This document shows, piece after piece, positions 41,845-49,290 of a DNA stretch of 56,185 nucleotides (positions are counted from its first letter, which is position 1; every line of letters begins with the position of its first letter). Under the pieces are notes generated by a model. The model was not told the DNA's origin. It did not search any database and saw nothing but the letters and a program-made list of their open reading frames with translations. The stretch is from a virus. The stretch lies in IMG/VR virus record IMGVR_UViG_3300036857_000088, positions 1-56,185 of that record. One strand, 5' to 3'. The translations under genes and the position numbers were made by a program.

Positions 41845-41873
41845 TTGCGCCGTTCCGTCTTACGCAATAGATT
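41845..41873 (+). promoter_or_regulatory. Family B promoter with operator dyad
   Basis: TTGCGC (41845-41850), TTCCGTCTTACGCAA (41853-41867), TAGATT (41868-41873). Confidence 0.75.
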
Positions 41874-41888
41874 GATCCTCGTTCGATA

Positions 41889-41904
41889 TGTGCCACGTGG
41901 CACA
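41889..41904 (+). promoter_or_regulatory. 16-bp perfect palindrome next to leader hairpin
   Basis: TGTGCCACGTGGCACA, identical to 18408-18423 and in the same position. Confidence 0.65.
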
Positions 41905-41923
41905 ACGGGACCGAGAATCCCGT
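41905..41923 (+). promoter_or_regulatory. CCGAGAA-loop RNA hairpin H3
   Basis: Stem ACGGGA/TCCCGT around CCGAGAA; ends 22 nt before the ATG at 41946. Confidence 0.8.
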
Positions 41924-41945
41924 CAGACGCTTCATCCCGAGAGAC

Positions 41946-42104
41946 ATGCACATCCCGATTGAGCACCTCCCCCCGATCACCGAGGCCGAGCTACAGCAGC
42001 TCGTCGACCGCGGCATCGTGGAAAAGAAGGTCGAGGACGGCAAGACGTTCGTCTGCCTCACCGCGAAGGGCTGGAAGCTGACCGATTACATGGACCGCCG
42101 ATGA
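41946..42104 (+). CDS. Small winged-helix-like protein
   Basis: 52 aa: ITEAELQQLVDRGIVEKKVEDGKTFVCLTAKGW has the helix-wing pattern of small DNA-binding domains. ATG follows CCCGAGAGAC. First gene of a six-gene B operon. Confidence 0.55.
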   Translation: MHIPIEHLPPITEAELQQLVDRGIVEKKVEDGKTFVCLTAKGWKLTDYMDRR

Positions 42105-42358
42105 TGGCGCACGTCCACGACGCCGTCGCGGTCATCCGGCGCCAACCCATAGGTGTGAAGGTGTACGCCGTCGACCCGGTCACGGGCGACATGACACCGA
42201 AGCCGAACGCGACGGGCACGCTCGCCGATTGCTTCGACGAGCACGACACCGAAATCCTCGAGGCCCATAGCGAGCTGTCGAAGGTCGGTCGCTACTGGAC
42301 CGGGTTCGCCGACCGGCTGTTCCTCATCATGCTCGACCGATCGCAGGAGCCCGCATGA
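42101..42358 (+). CDS. Small hypothetical protein
   Basis: 85 aa; ATGATG overlap with the previous stop. Contains ADCFDEHDTEILEAHSELSKVG. Unknown. Confidence 0.55.
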   Translation: MMAHVHDAVAVIRRQPIGVKVYAVDPVTGDMTPKPNATGTLADCFDEHDTEILEAHSELSKVGRYWTGFADRLFLIMLDRSQEPA

Positions 42359-42753
42359 GCGACAGCATCCTCGATGGCGGGCGCCCACACCCGCAGTCGT
42401 ACCGACCCGACCTCCCGCTGTCGCAGACGCCGCAGACGCGGCCCGTGTACGATCGCGAGGGCCACCTCGTCGGCGCCAACGCCACGTCGTCGCTCGCCGC
42501 GTGGGCCGACGACATCGTCCGCCAGCTCTCGCGCAGCAAGCCCGCGCCGAGCAAGGCGAAGGTGCAGGGCTACCGGCCCGACCTCCCGACGTTCGGGTTC
42601 ACGTGCGCGCAGCTCCAGAAGGTGACGCCCGCCGACACCGTCTACTGGCTCGAGCATCCGCTCACGTACGACGAGGCGTCCACCGGCCCGACGTTCGGCT
42701 GGGGCTCGTCCGGCGTCAGCGCGTACGGCCGCCTGAAAGGCAAGCGCCGATGA
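42355..42753 (+). CDS. Hypothetical protein
   Basis: 132 aa; ATGA overlap. Two copies of a YRPDLP motif (residues about 16 and 74) suggest an internal repeat. Unknown. Confidence 0.55.
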   Translation: MSDSILDGGRPHPQSYRPDLPLSQTPQTRPVYDREGHLVGANATSSLAAWADDIVRQLSRSKPAPSKAKVQGYRPDLPTFGFTCAQLQKVTPADTVYWLEHPLTYDEASTGPTFGWGSSGVSAYGRLKGKRR

Positions 42754-42926
42754 CACAAAAACCGAAGGTCGACCCGGGCGCGCTCGCGCGATGTCCGAAG
42801 TGCGGCATCCTCGATCGCCCGGGGCGCCATCTCTGCAAACCCGAAAACGTCGCGCGACTCGCTCGCGAGCGCGAGGCGTTCCAACCCCTCACCGTGCGGA
42901 ACGCGTCGCACGTCAACGAATCCTAA
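42750..42926 (+). CDS. Small zinc-knuckle protein
   Basis: 58 aa; ATGA overlap. CPKCG with a downstream HLC gives a possible CxxC-HxC zinc site, then a helical tail. Confidence 0.55.
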   Translation: MTQKPKVDPGALARCPKCGILDRPGRHLCKPENVARLAREREAFQPLTVRNASHVNES

Positions 42927-42928
42927 TC

Positions 42929-43168
42929 ATGCCCAAGCCCTTCAAGCCCGTCACCATCACCGTGCCCGACGAGCACGGGAACACCATCAACGTCACGCTC
43001 ACCGAGCAAGGGGTCGTCTATCGTCGACCCCGGAAGCGCGAGACGTTCCTCCTCCCCCACGCGGCCGGCGAGACGCGGGCGATCACGCTCGCCGCTGGCA
43101 TCGGCCAAGCGCGCACCGGCGGGAACAACGTGAAGCGCGGCGTGCTCGCCACCGGGAGCGGCCGGTAA
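42929..43168 (+). CDS. Small hypothetical protein
   Basis: 79 aa. Beta-rich N-terminus (VTITVPDEHGNTINVTLTEQG) and a basic middle (YRRPRKRE). Unknown. Confidence 0.55.
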   Translation: MPKPFKPVTITVPDEHGNTINVTLTEQGVVYRRPRKRETFLLPHAAGETRAITLAAGIGQARTGGNNVKRGVLATGSGR

Positions 43169-43386
43169 TGCGTCAGCGAATCGGTCGCTTCACCCGAGCC
43201 TCGTGCTGTCGTGGCAAGCATCGGTTCAGCGCCGCCAAGGCGAAGCGGATGGCCGAGCGCGAGAGCGGCCGGTCCGGCGAGGACTTGCACGCGTACGTCT
43301 GCCCGTTCTGCAAGCACTGGCACATCGGACACCGTCGACCCTATCGCGAGACTGAACCCGGAGACGCCATGCGCCGCCCAGCGTAA
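43168..43386 (+). CDS. Small basic zinc-finger-like protein
   Basis: 72 aa; TAATG overlap. RFTRASCCRGKHRFSAAKAKRMAE then YVCPFCKHWHIGH: a CxxC-HxxH-type finger. Last gene of its operon. Confidence 0.6.
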   Translation: MRQRIGRFTRASCCRGKHRFSAAKAKRMAERESGRSGEDLHAYVCPFCKHWHIGHRRPYRETEPGDAMRRPA

Positions 43387-43462
43387 TCGCGGCTACTCGC
43401 CCCGTGGCACCTCGACGCCGATGCCGACCCGTCACCCGGGCGGCATTCGCGTTTTCTCATAG

Positions 43463-43490
43463 TTGTGCTTTCCGCCGAATGCAATAGATT
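43463..43490 (+). promoter_or_regulatory. Family B promoter with operator dyad
   Basis: TTGTGC (43463-43468), TTCCGCCGAATGCAA (43470-43484), TAGATT (43485-43490). A weak terminator-like ATGCCG/CGGCAT stem with TTTTC precedes it. Confidence 0.7.
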
Positions 43491-43505
43491 GATTGTCACG
43501 CAGCA

Positions 43506-43524
43506 CGGCCGCCGAGAACGGCCG
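43506..43524 (+). promoter_or_regulatory. CCGAGAA-loop RNA hairpin H4
   Basis: Stem CGGCCG/CGGCCG around CCGAGAA; ends 26 nt before the ATG at 43551. Confidence 0.8.
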
Positions 43525-43550
43525 AACCCAAACCCTTTACCCCGAGAGAC

Positions 43551-44156
43551 ATGGCCCAATACGCCATCGACACACCCGACGGCCGCGTCGCGGCCTGTGG
43601 CCGCTGTAAGACCAAGGCGGCAACGCGCTACCTGCCCAGCAAGAAGGCCCGCACCTATTGCGACACGTGCTGGCCGAAAGACTCGAGCCTCTGGAACCGA
43701 CTCGTTCGCATCACCCAGCCGATCAAGCTCCGCGCCGACGCCGTGGTGCTCGCGCCGAGCAAGCCCCAGCCGAAACCCAAGCCCCAGCCGACCAAGGTCG
43801 AGCCGTTCGACGCGTCGCCGATCGGCAAGATGCTCGACGAGACGCTGGCGCGGCAGGCCGAGGAGGTCCGCGAGCTGTTCCGTGGGTACGACGACGGAAT
43901 GCTCATGGCAGCGAGCAAGACCCGCGAGCTGCTCACCGCGCTCGGCGCCAAGACGATCGAGGACGCCACGACCACCGCGACCACGCAGGCCGAACTCATC
44001 GTCGAGCAAAAGACGCACATCCGCTCGCTCGAGTCGCGCATCGCGCAGCTCCGCGCCGACCTCGAATACGCGAAGGGCATGGAACGCGAGGCGATCGAGG
44101 AAAACGCCCGCCTGTCCGCACGACTCAAGGGCGCTCCCGCCTACGCGTCGCACTAA
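43551..44156 (+). CDS. Zinc-ribbon plus coiled-coil protein
   Basis: 201 aa. CGRC...CDTC (residues 16-40) forms a zinc ribbon. A basic Pro/Lys linker (KPQPKPKPQP) and a long coiled coil (RSLESRIAQLRADLEYAKGMEREAIEENARLSARL) follow. Monocistronic with its own promoter, hairpin and terminator. Unknown; it may be part of the MoxR-VWA group downstream. Confidence 0.6.
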   Translation: MAQYAIDTPDGRVAACGRCKTKAATRYLPSKKARTYCDTCWPKDSSLWNRLVRITQPIKLRADAVVLAPSKPQPKPKPQPTKVEPFDASPIGKMLDETLARQAEEVRELFRGYDDGMLMAASKTRELLTALGAKTIEDATTTATTQAELIVEQKTHIRSLESRIAQLRADLEYAKGMEREAIEENARLSARLKGAPAYASH

Positions 44157-44176
44157 CCTCGTTCTGGAACACTCAG

Positions 44177-44208
44177 CGCCGACCTCACCCGTCGGCGTTC
44201 GAGTTTTC
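44177..44208 (+). terminator. Intrinsic terminator
   Basis: CGCCGAC (44177-44183) pairs with GTCGGCG (44191-44197), then TTCGAGTTTTC. It abuts the next promoter. Confidence 0.7.
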
Positions 44209-44211
44209 TAG

Positions 44212-44239
44212 TTGCGCTTTCCGTCAGACGCAATAGATT
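44212..44239 (+). promoter_or_regulatory. Family B promoter with operator dyad
   Basis: TTGCGC (44212-44217), TTCCGTCAGACGCAA (44219-44233), TAGATT (44234-44239). Confidence 0.75.
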
Positions 44240-44271
44240 GATTGTCACGCAGGACGCAGGACGGCGACCGA

Positions 44272-44290
44272 GAATCGCCGAACCCATAAC
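44272..44290 (+). promoter_or_regulatory. CCGAGAA-loop RNA hairpin H5
   Basis: Stem CGGCGA/TCGCCG around CCGAGAA; ends 25 nt before the ATG at 44316. Confidence 0.8.
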
Positions 44291-44315
44291 CCTTTCCCCG
44301 AGACACGCACCCTCT

Positions 44316-45434
44316 ATGTCATCCGCTCCGACCCCCATGTCCACCCTTCGCGACGGCGTCGCCGCGTCGCTCATCGGCCGCGAGAAGGAAGCGTCGATTC
44401 TGACGCTCGCCTTGATCGCCCGCGAGCACGCGCTCCTCGTCGGCCCGCCGGGCACGGGCAAGTCCAACCTCTGCCGCAACGCGGCGAGCATGATCGACGG
44501 CGCCCGCTACTGCGAGCGTCTCCTCTCCCCGACCACCGCGCCCGAAATGATTTGGGGGCCGGTGTCCATCTCCGCGCTTCGCGAAGATCGGTACGAGCAC
44601 GTCACCGCCGGCTACGCCGCCGACGCCCACATCCTCTATCTCGACGAGGTGGGTCGTGCGTCGCCCGCGATCCTCGACACGCTGCTGCACCTCCTTGGCC
44701 CCGAGCGTCAGGCGCTCGTCGGCACCAAGCAAGTCAAGGCGCCGCTCGTCGCGGCGATCGGTTCGGCGAACACGTGGCCCGAGGACGCGGCCATGCTCGA
44801 CCGTTGGACGCTCCGCGCCAACGTCCAGTACCTCAGCGCCGGCAACCGCCGCTCGCTGCTCACCTTCGCCCCGCCGGTGCTCAAGACGGTGGCGACGCTC
44901 GCTGACCTCGACGCCGCGCACGACATGGCGAAGTCGATCAAGTGGGCGCCCGGCACGCTCGACGTGCTCGAGATGATCCTCGCCGACTTGGACGAGGCGG
45001 GCATCACCGTGTCCGACCGCCGTCTCCGCTCCGCCGACAAGATCGCCCGCGCCGCCGCCGTGCTCCGTGGCTCGAGCGAGGTCGAGACGATGGACCTCGA
45101 GACGCTCCAGTGGGTGCTGTGGTCAGTGCCGGACCAAGCGCCGATCGCCGGCCAGAAGGTCGTCGCTCGCGCGAACCCCGTGGGTGCTCGGCTCGACTCG
45201 ATGCTCGCCGAGGTCGACGAGGTCAAGCGTGCTGCCGTTGACGCGCCGACGCGCATCGACGCCGCCACGAAGATCGGCGCCATTCTCGCCGAAGCACAGA
45301 AGCTCGCCGCGAAGCCCGGCCAGAACGGGCGCGCCGCGAAGGTCGTGAAGTACGTCCAGAACGAGCACATTCGGATTCAGGGCGCGATCTTGGGGCTCCC
45401 CGCCGACAAGATCGAAGCCATGCTCGCCGCGTAA
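44316..45434 (+). CDS. MoxR/RavA-type AAA+ ATPase
   Basis: 372 aa. Walker A GPPGTGKS (43-50), Walker B ILYLDE (106-111), sensor-1 GSAN (149-152) and R163 in MLDRW; the LLSPTTAPEMIWGP insert before Walker B is typical of MoxR/RavA proteins. These work with VWA-domain partners as remodelling chaperones; a VWA gene follows at once, as in ravA-viaA. ATG 44316 is chosen by hairpin spacing and CCCGAGACAC context. Target unknown. Confidence 0.85.
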   Translation: MSSAPTPMSTLRDGVAASLIGREKEASILTLALIAREHALLVGPPGTGKSNLCRNAASMIDGARYCERLLSPTTAPEMIWGPVSISALREDRYEHVTAGYAADAHILYLDEVGRASPAILDTLLHLLGPERQALVGTKQVKAPLVAAIGSANTWPEDAAMLDRWTLRANVQYLSAGNRRSLLTFAPPVLKTVATLADLDAAHDMAKSIKWAPGTLDVLEMILADLDEAGITVSDRRLRSADKIARAAAVLRGSSEVETMDLETLQWVLWSVPDQAPIAGQKVVARANPVGARLDSMLAEVDEVKRAAVDAPTRIDAATKIGAILAEAQKLAAKPGQNGRAAKVVKYVQNEHIRIQGAILGLPADKIEAMLAA

Positions 45435-45447
45435 CCCGCCCACGAGG

Positions 45448-45479
45448 CGCCCGCCGCAAACCACCGCGACGGGCGTCTT
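45448..45479 (+). terminator. Probable terminator between MoxR and VWA genes
   Basis: CGCCCG (45448-45453) pairs with CGGGCG (45470-45475), then TCTTG. The T-tract runs into the next -35. Confidence 0.5.
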
Positions 45480-45505
45480 GTGCTTTCCGTCACACGCAAT
45501 AAATT
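45478..45505 (+). promoter_or_regulatory. Family B promoter with operator dyad
   Basis: TTGTGC (45478-45483), TTCCGTCACACGCAA (45485-45499), TAAATT (45500-45505). The expected start of transcription is at or near the ATG at 45513, so no leader hairpin is present. Confidence 0.7.
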
Positions 45506-45506
45506 G

Positions 45507-46916
45507 ATGTCTATGCACAACGCCGAACTTTCCCAACTCCTGAACGACGGCGCGACCGCGGCAGAATCGGTCGCCATCGTCGACGTGTCACCCCTCGCGA
45601 CGACCCCCGAGGAATCCAAGACGGTGCTCAAGTGCGACCGCTGGACGCGGCGCACGGGTGACCGGCTCGCGGCCGAGTGGACCGAGCTGGGTGCTGTGGG
45701 CACCAACGAGCACGACGGCAACATCGCCGCCGACGCGATCGAGACGCTCCTGTCGTCGTCGCCGAAGGCGGCTGACCGACCGGCCGATCCCGCCCGCGCG
45801 AAGTGGTGGAATCAGCTCATGCAGTCCCCCGAGTGCGCCGGGCTCCGCGCGCGCACCGTGTCGTCGCCGGCCATCGCCGAAATCGCCGCCGCGGAACTCG
45901 TGAAGCAATGGCTCCAGTACGAGGCCGCGACGCCCGAGAAGTCCGAAGGCGAAGGCGACGGTGACGGTGATGGCGAGGAATCGCCCGAGGAGACGGTGCG
46001 TCGGATTCGCTCGACGCGTTCCGCGGTCGGTGAGGCGACCGCCGCGGCGGAAGATGCCGAGAATTGCGGCGCCGGGCTCGGGTTGGACACCAGCTCCACC
46101 GTCGACAGTGGCAAGCTCGCGAGCGCCACGCGACGGATGCGGAAATCGACCAACCTCGCGCGCATCATGCGAATGGCGGGGCGCTTCGCGCAGAAGGCCG
46201 CCGCGCTCCAGAAGCAACGGACCGACCTCCCCGGCATGGAAGTGACGGGCGTCGAGCTGTCGGGCGACCTCTCGCGCACGCTCCCGCTCGAGTCGGCGCT
46301 CGTCGCCGGCGCGGTGCCGGAACTCGAGCTGCTCGCCATGATGCGCCTCGCGCAGCGACGCTCGCTGTCGTACAAGCGCGTGGCGCGGACGCCCGTGGCA
46401 ATGGGGCCAATCGTCGTCAGCGTCGACGAATCCGGCTCGATGTACGGCGCCAAGGTCGAGGCGGCGAAGGGACTCGCGCTCGCTATGGCGTCGATCGCCC
46501 GCGCGCAGAAGCGCCCGTTCTTGCTCGCCGGGTACACGAACCACCAGCGCATCCGCGTTGCCGATCCGACCACCGACGGCATCGTCGCGTGGTGCGAGGC
46601 GTTCCTCTCGGGTGGCTCCGACCTCGACATGCCGCTCGAGTCGATCCGGCCGCACTGGCCGAAGGGCAAGATTGGCGCGCGCGCCGACCACATCATCATC
46701 GGCGACGCCGAAATCGACGCGGCGACGCCTCAGTTCCTCGACGACTACCGCGCGTGGGCGAAGCAGATGAACGTCCGCACGTTCTCGATCATCGTGGGTG
46801 GCGCTCGCCCGGGCGCACTCGGTGCCGTCTCCGACGGTGGCGTGTGGTGCCTGCCCCAGCTCGACCTCGATAACCCCGCCGTCGACGCCCTTCTGTCCTT
46901 GGGGCCGACGGCGTGA
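45507..46916 (+). CDS. VWA-domain protein (ViaA/CoxE-like)
   Basis: 469 aa from ATG 45507, or 467 from ATG 45513 if leaderless. The N-terminal half is helical with an acidic low-complexity run (EGEGDGDGDGEES, about 147-159). The C-terminal VWA domain has the MIDAS DESGS (307-311) and FLSGGSDLD later. It is the expected metal-binding partner of the MoxR ATPase just upstream, yet it has a separate promoter. Confidence 0.8.
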   Translation: MSMHNAELSQLLNDGATAAESVAIVDVSPLATTPEESKTVLKCDRWTRRTGDRLAAEWTELGAVGTNEHDGNIAADAIETLLSSSPKAADRPADPARAKWWNQLMQSPECAGLRARTVSSPAIAEIAAAELVKQWLQYEAATPEKSEGEGDGDGDGEESPEETVRRIRSTRSAVGEATAAAEDAENCGAGLGLDTSSTVDSGKLASATRRMRKSTNLARIMRMAGRFAQKAAALQKQRTDLPGMEVTGVELSGDLSRTLPLESALVAGAVPELELLAMMRLAQRRSLSYKRVARTPVAMGPIVVSVDESGSMYGAKVEAAKGLALAMASIARAQKRPFLLAGYTNHQRIRVADPTTDGIVAWCEAFLSGGSDLDMPLESIRPHWPKGKIGARADHIIIGDAEIDAATPQFLDDYRAWAKQMNVRTFSIIVGGARPGALGAVSDGGVWCLPQLDLDNPAVDALLSLGPTA

Positions 46917-46925
46917 GCACGACCC

Positions 46926-46990
46926 GCGTACCGTGTGGGGCGATCACCGGGCACTTCCGCACCGGGCGCCACTGAGGCCACACGGTACGC
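46926..46990 (+). terminator. Long inverted repeat, probable terminator
   Basis: GCGTACCGTGTGG (46926-46938) pairs perfectly with CCACACGGTACGC (46978-46990) over a 39-nt loop; TTTTGTC follows within 20 nt. Confidence 0.55.
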
Positions 46991-47014
46991 GCTCGCACTC
47001 GCCCAACTTTTGTC

Positions 47015-47042
47015 TTGTGCTTTCCGTGGGACGCAATAAATT
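47015..47042 (+). promoter_or_regulatory. Family B promoter with operator dyad
   Basis: TTGTGC (47015-47020), TTCCGTGGGACGCAA (47022-47036), TAAATT (47037-47042). Confidence 0.75.
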
Positions 47043-47063
47043 GATCGTCACGCAGTAATCACC

Positions 47064-47080
47064 GCGCGCCGAGAACGCGC
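47064..47080 (+). promoter_or_regulatory. CCGAGAA-loop RNA hairpin H7
   Basis: Stem GCGCG/CGCGC around CCGAGAA; ends 24 nt before the ATG at 47105. The flanks GTCACGCAG and AAACCCTT are shared with H4 and H5. Confidence 0.75.
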
Positions 47081-47104
47081 TCACTCAAACCCTTGACACC
47101 ACTT

Positions 47105-48001
47105 ATGACCAACTCACCCGCAGGTTTCATCGTTTCGTGGAAAGTCCCGGCGTCCGTCTCGCTCGACGGCCTCCGGTCCGGCATCACCTCCGCCGGGTTC
47201 GACGCGTACGACATGGCGCCGGACCTCCCGCACGTCTCGCTCGTCTCGCGCGCCGCGGCGTACATCGCCAAGGTCACGAGCGACCCGAACACCCGGAAGC
47301 TCGCGCGCAAGGTGTCCCACATGACGCGCCAGATCACGCGCGAGACGGCAGATCACGCCGACGGCCTCGCGTACACCAAGGAAGCGGCGATCCGCTTCGA
47401 CGACGTGACCGGCACGCTCGTGTCCGACGAGCCGTCCATCGCTGCCATGCTGCCCGAGACGGCGGCGCACGTGTTCAACACCCGGACGGCGAACGACATC
47501 ACCCGGATCGTTCAGCGGATCGTGAACGAGGCGGGGTCCGACCTCATCCCGGTGCGCGAGCAGGGCGGCGCGTACTTCATCCCGCTCGGCCACAACGTCA
47601 TCTCGAAGATTGCCACGATGCTGTCCGCGATCGGTGGCGAGATGTCGACCTTCGCCTGCACCATCGGCCACGGTCACGAGGCGTCGAAGGCCGCCGAGCA
47701 GTCCGTGGCGAACGTCATCACCGACTACCTCCTCAAGCAGATCGGCGACCTCAGAAAGTCCGTCGACGAGCTGAATGAGACGGGCATCCGGTCCGACGTG
47801 AAATCCCGCCGCTTGACCCGCGTCGCCGAGCTGCGCGAGCGAATCGGCGCGTACGCGTCGCTCATCTCGGCGCAGTCCGGCAAGCTGAACGACGCGCTGG
47901 CATCGGCCGAGGTGGCGCTTCTCGCGAAGCTCACCGCCCCGACGCACGAGCCCGAGGCGACGCCCGAGCCGACCCCCGAGCCCGTCCCGCAAGCCGCGTA
48001 A
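47105..48001 (+). CDS. Hypothetical protein next to MoxR-VWA pair
   Basis: 298 aa. Alpha/beta N-terminus (FIVSWKVPASVSLDGLRSGI), a helical middle and long C-terminal helices, ending in Pro-Glu-Thr repeats. It may match a phage family (DUF6744-like) that I recall beside AAA genes. Probably a third component or substrate adaptor of the MoxR-VWA system. Confidence 0.55.
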   Translation: MTNSPAGFIVSWKVPASVSLDGLRSGITSAGFDAYDMAPDLPHVSLVSRAAAYIAKVTSDPNTRKLARKVSHMTRQITRETADHADGLAYTKEAAIRFDDVTGTLVSDEPSIAAMLPETAAHVFNTRTANDITRIVQRIVNEAGSDLIPVREQGGAYFIPLGHNVISKIATMLSAIGGEMSTFACTIGHGHEASKAAEQSVANVITDYLLKQIGDLRKSVDELNETGIRSDVKSRRLTRVAELRERIGAYASLISAQSGKLNDALASAEVALLAKLTAPTHEPEATPEPTPEPVPQAA

Positions 48002-48020
48002 GCTGTGATCCCGATTACCA

Positions 48021-48048
48021 TGTGGCGCTAAGATTCCTTAGCGCCACA
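48021..48048 (+). terminator. Perfect 12-bp-stem hairpin
   Basis: TGTGGCGCTAAG (48021-48032), ATTC, CTTAGCGCCACA (48037-48048). No T-run, so it is a terminator needing help, or a protein-binding dyad. Confidence 0.65.
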
Positions 48049-48089
48049 CTGGCATCTAGATTCTTTAGCGGATTTTTAGTACAGTGCGT

Positions 48090-48124
48090 GGGCGCCCTTA
48101 ATGACTGGAGGGCGCCCATTTTTT
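48090..48124 (+). terminator. Strong intrinsic terminator
   Basis: GGGCGCCC (48090-48097), 12-nt loop, GGGCGCCC (48110-48117), then ATTTTTT. Closes the accessory block before the repressor region. Confidence 0.85.
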
Positions 48125-48190
48125 CCCCGATTCCCACCTTTCTTGCACGCGCGTGCCGTCGCAGGCCGCGAACGCCACCCCAACCGAAAA

Positions 48191-48652
48191 GTGACCGCCC
48201 CAACCCGCGACGCACACGCCGGCCCCGCCGAGTGGTACGTCGTTGCCGAAGGTGTCCATGTCCTCCGACTTGCCACCCGCCACGGCAACCGGATCGACAT
48301 ATGTGCTCGATGTTCATGCGGCGCCCTCGTGCTGCCGAGCTTCACCGTTGACTCGCCCGAGGCTGTCGACATCGCCGTCCGTGCGGCGAACACGCTCACG
48401 AGCATCGCAAAGCGCGATTGCGAAGCCGGTGTGCCGAGCGCGCCCGGGTGCCGCCGGGCGAAGGCCGCACGCGAGCGCGACGACGCGGACCCGAGGGCGA
48501 GGCGCGAGAGTGCTCGCGAAATGCTCGAGGTGATTCAGACGCGCATCGCGATCGCCGAGCAGCTCCGCGACCACTACGCCCGACAGGCGACCGGCACTAA
48601 CGGGGCTTCCGACGCCCGCCGGCGCGTGCTGCCATTATATCCGTCAGGGTAA
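48191..48652 (+). CDS. Hypothetical protein with Cys site and helical tail
   Basis: 153 aa from GTG 48191; a start at 48101 would lie within the terminator loop and is rejected. CARCSCG near residue 39 suggests a metal site. The C-terminal half is helical (REMLEVIQTRIAIAEQLRDHYARQ). Its 3' end overlaps the repressor gene tail-to-tail by 56 nt. No clear promoter upstream; less certain than its neighbours. Confidence 0.45.
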   Translation: MTAPTRDAHAGPAEWYVVAEGVHVLRLATRHGNRIDICARCSCGALVLPSFTVDSPEAVDIAVRAANTLTSIAKRDCEAGVPSAPGCRRAKAARERDDADPRARRESAREMLEVIQTRIAIAEQLRDHYARQATGTNGASDARRRVLPLYPSG

Positions 48653-48965
48653 AGTTGCGCGTCGACAGCCCGGGCGCCTTGCTCGCGTCACCGTACGAGA
48701 GCCAGCCCGGGTCGACCTTTCCCTTCACGAGCGAGCAAATCGCGAGAATCGTCGCGGGCTCGCTCGGGTGCGTGCCCGACTCCCATCGGCTCACGGTCGA
48801 CGCCGAGTAGGGCGTGTCCTTCCCTTCCGCCTCCGCGAGCAGCTCACCCAGCTCGGCGTGCGTGACGTGGCGATCCATGATCTGGCTCAAGAGCATGTGA
48901 ACCAGCGTCATCCGCTCGCCGAACGCCGCGCCCATCACGCGGCTCGCATCGAATTGCTTGGGCAT
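48597..48965 (-). CDS. XRE-type HTH regulator, immunity repressor candidate
   Basis: 122 aa from ATG 48965. HTH_3 pattern: MLLSQIMDRHVTHAELGELL, then TPYSASTVSRWESGTHPSEPATILAIC with WESG, the usual XRE turn. Only XRE gene and the only minus-strand gene in the right half; transcribed away from the early operon across a region with two dyads (49010 and 49055). With an integrase present it is the best candidate for the lysogeny repressor that binds the dispersed TTCCGTC-N-GACGCAA sites (inference). Confidence 0.75.
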   Translation of the reverse strand: MPKQFDASRVMGAAFGERMTLVHMLLSQIMDRHVTHAELGELLAEAEGKDTPYSASTVSRWESGTHPSEPATILAICSLVKGKVDPGWLSYGDASKAPGLSTRNFTLTDIMAARAGGRRKPR

Positions 48966-49002
48966 TGAATCAGAGGAGTGTAAAAAAGGGCGGACGCGCA
49001 TC

Positions 49003-49030
49003 TTGCGCGTTCCGTGCCACGGAATAAATT
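49003..49030 (+). promoter_or_regulatory. Family B promoter with perfect-palindrome operator
   Basis: TTGCGC (49003-49008), TTCCGTGCCACGGAA (49010-49024, a perfect 7-1-7 palindrome), TAAATT (49025-49030). Lies between the repressor gene and the rightward operon, about 45 bp upstream of the repressor start, suited to autoregulation. Confidence 0.75.
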
Positions 49031-49054
49031 GATTCTCACGGGCGCGATGACGCG

Positions 49055-49069
49055 TTCCGTCGTACCCAA
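49055..49069 (+). promoter_or_regulatory. Second operator dyad without promoter
   Basis: TTCCGTCGTACCCAA, followed by CAAGTT instead of a -10. Located 31 bp beyond the first operator. Confidence 0.6.
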
Positions 49070-49109
49070 CAAGTTGCACCGAAACCCCAACCCCCGCAAC
49101 TCCCCCTTA

Positions 49110-49253
49110 ATGCGCTACGTCCTGCTCGTCCTCGTCTACGCGCTCGCTTGGCTCTGGTTTCACCGGAGCGGCCGCCGGGATCGGACCGAGTCGATGTTCC
49201 ACGACCCCCGCGATGACCAAGCGTTTCGCCGTACGCGCGGGTTCGACCCCTAA
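49110..49253 (+). CDS. Small membrane protein
   Basis: 47 aa. MRYVLLVLVYALAWLWFHRSG is a single membrane helix; the rest is charged. First gene after the operator region. Unknown. Confidence 0.5.
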   Translation: MRYVLLVLVYALAWLWFHRSGRRDRTESMFHDPRDDQAFRRTRGFDP

Positions 49254-49261
49254 AACGAGCG

Positions 49262-49290
49262 CGGCGCCAAGGCCGAGAACCTTGACGCCG
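49262..49290 (+). promoter_or_regulatory. CCGAGAA-loop RNA hairpin H8
   Basis: Inner stem AAGG/CCTT around CCGAGAA (49273-49279), outer stem CGGCG/CGCCG with a small internal loop. It is not directly after a promoter and lies 77 nt before the Gp157 ATG. A 4-codon ORF (ATG 49327, stop 49341) lies between. Confidence 0.65.

Noticed and set aside
46913-46975. 20-codon ORF overlapping the VWA stop (GTGA)
   Set aside because: Very short, lies within the long inverted repeat, no supporting composition.
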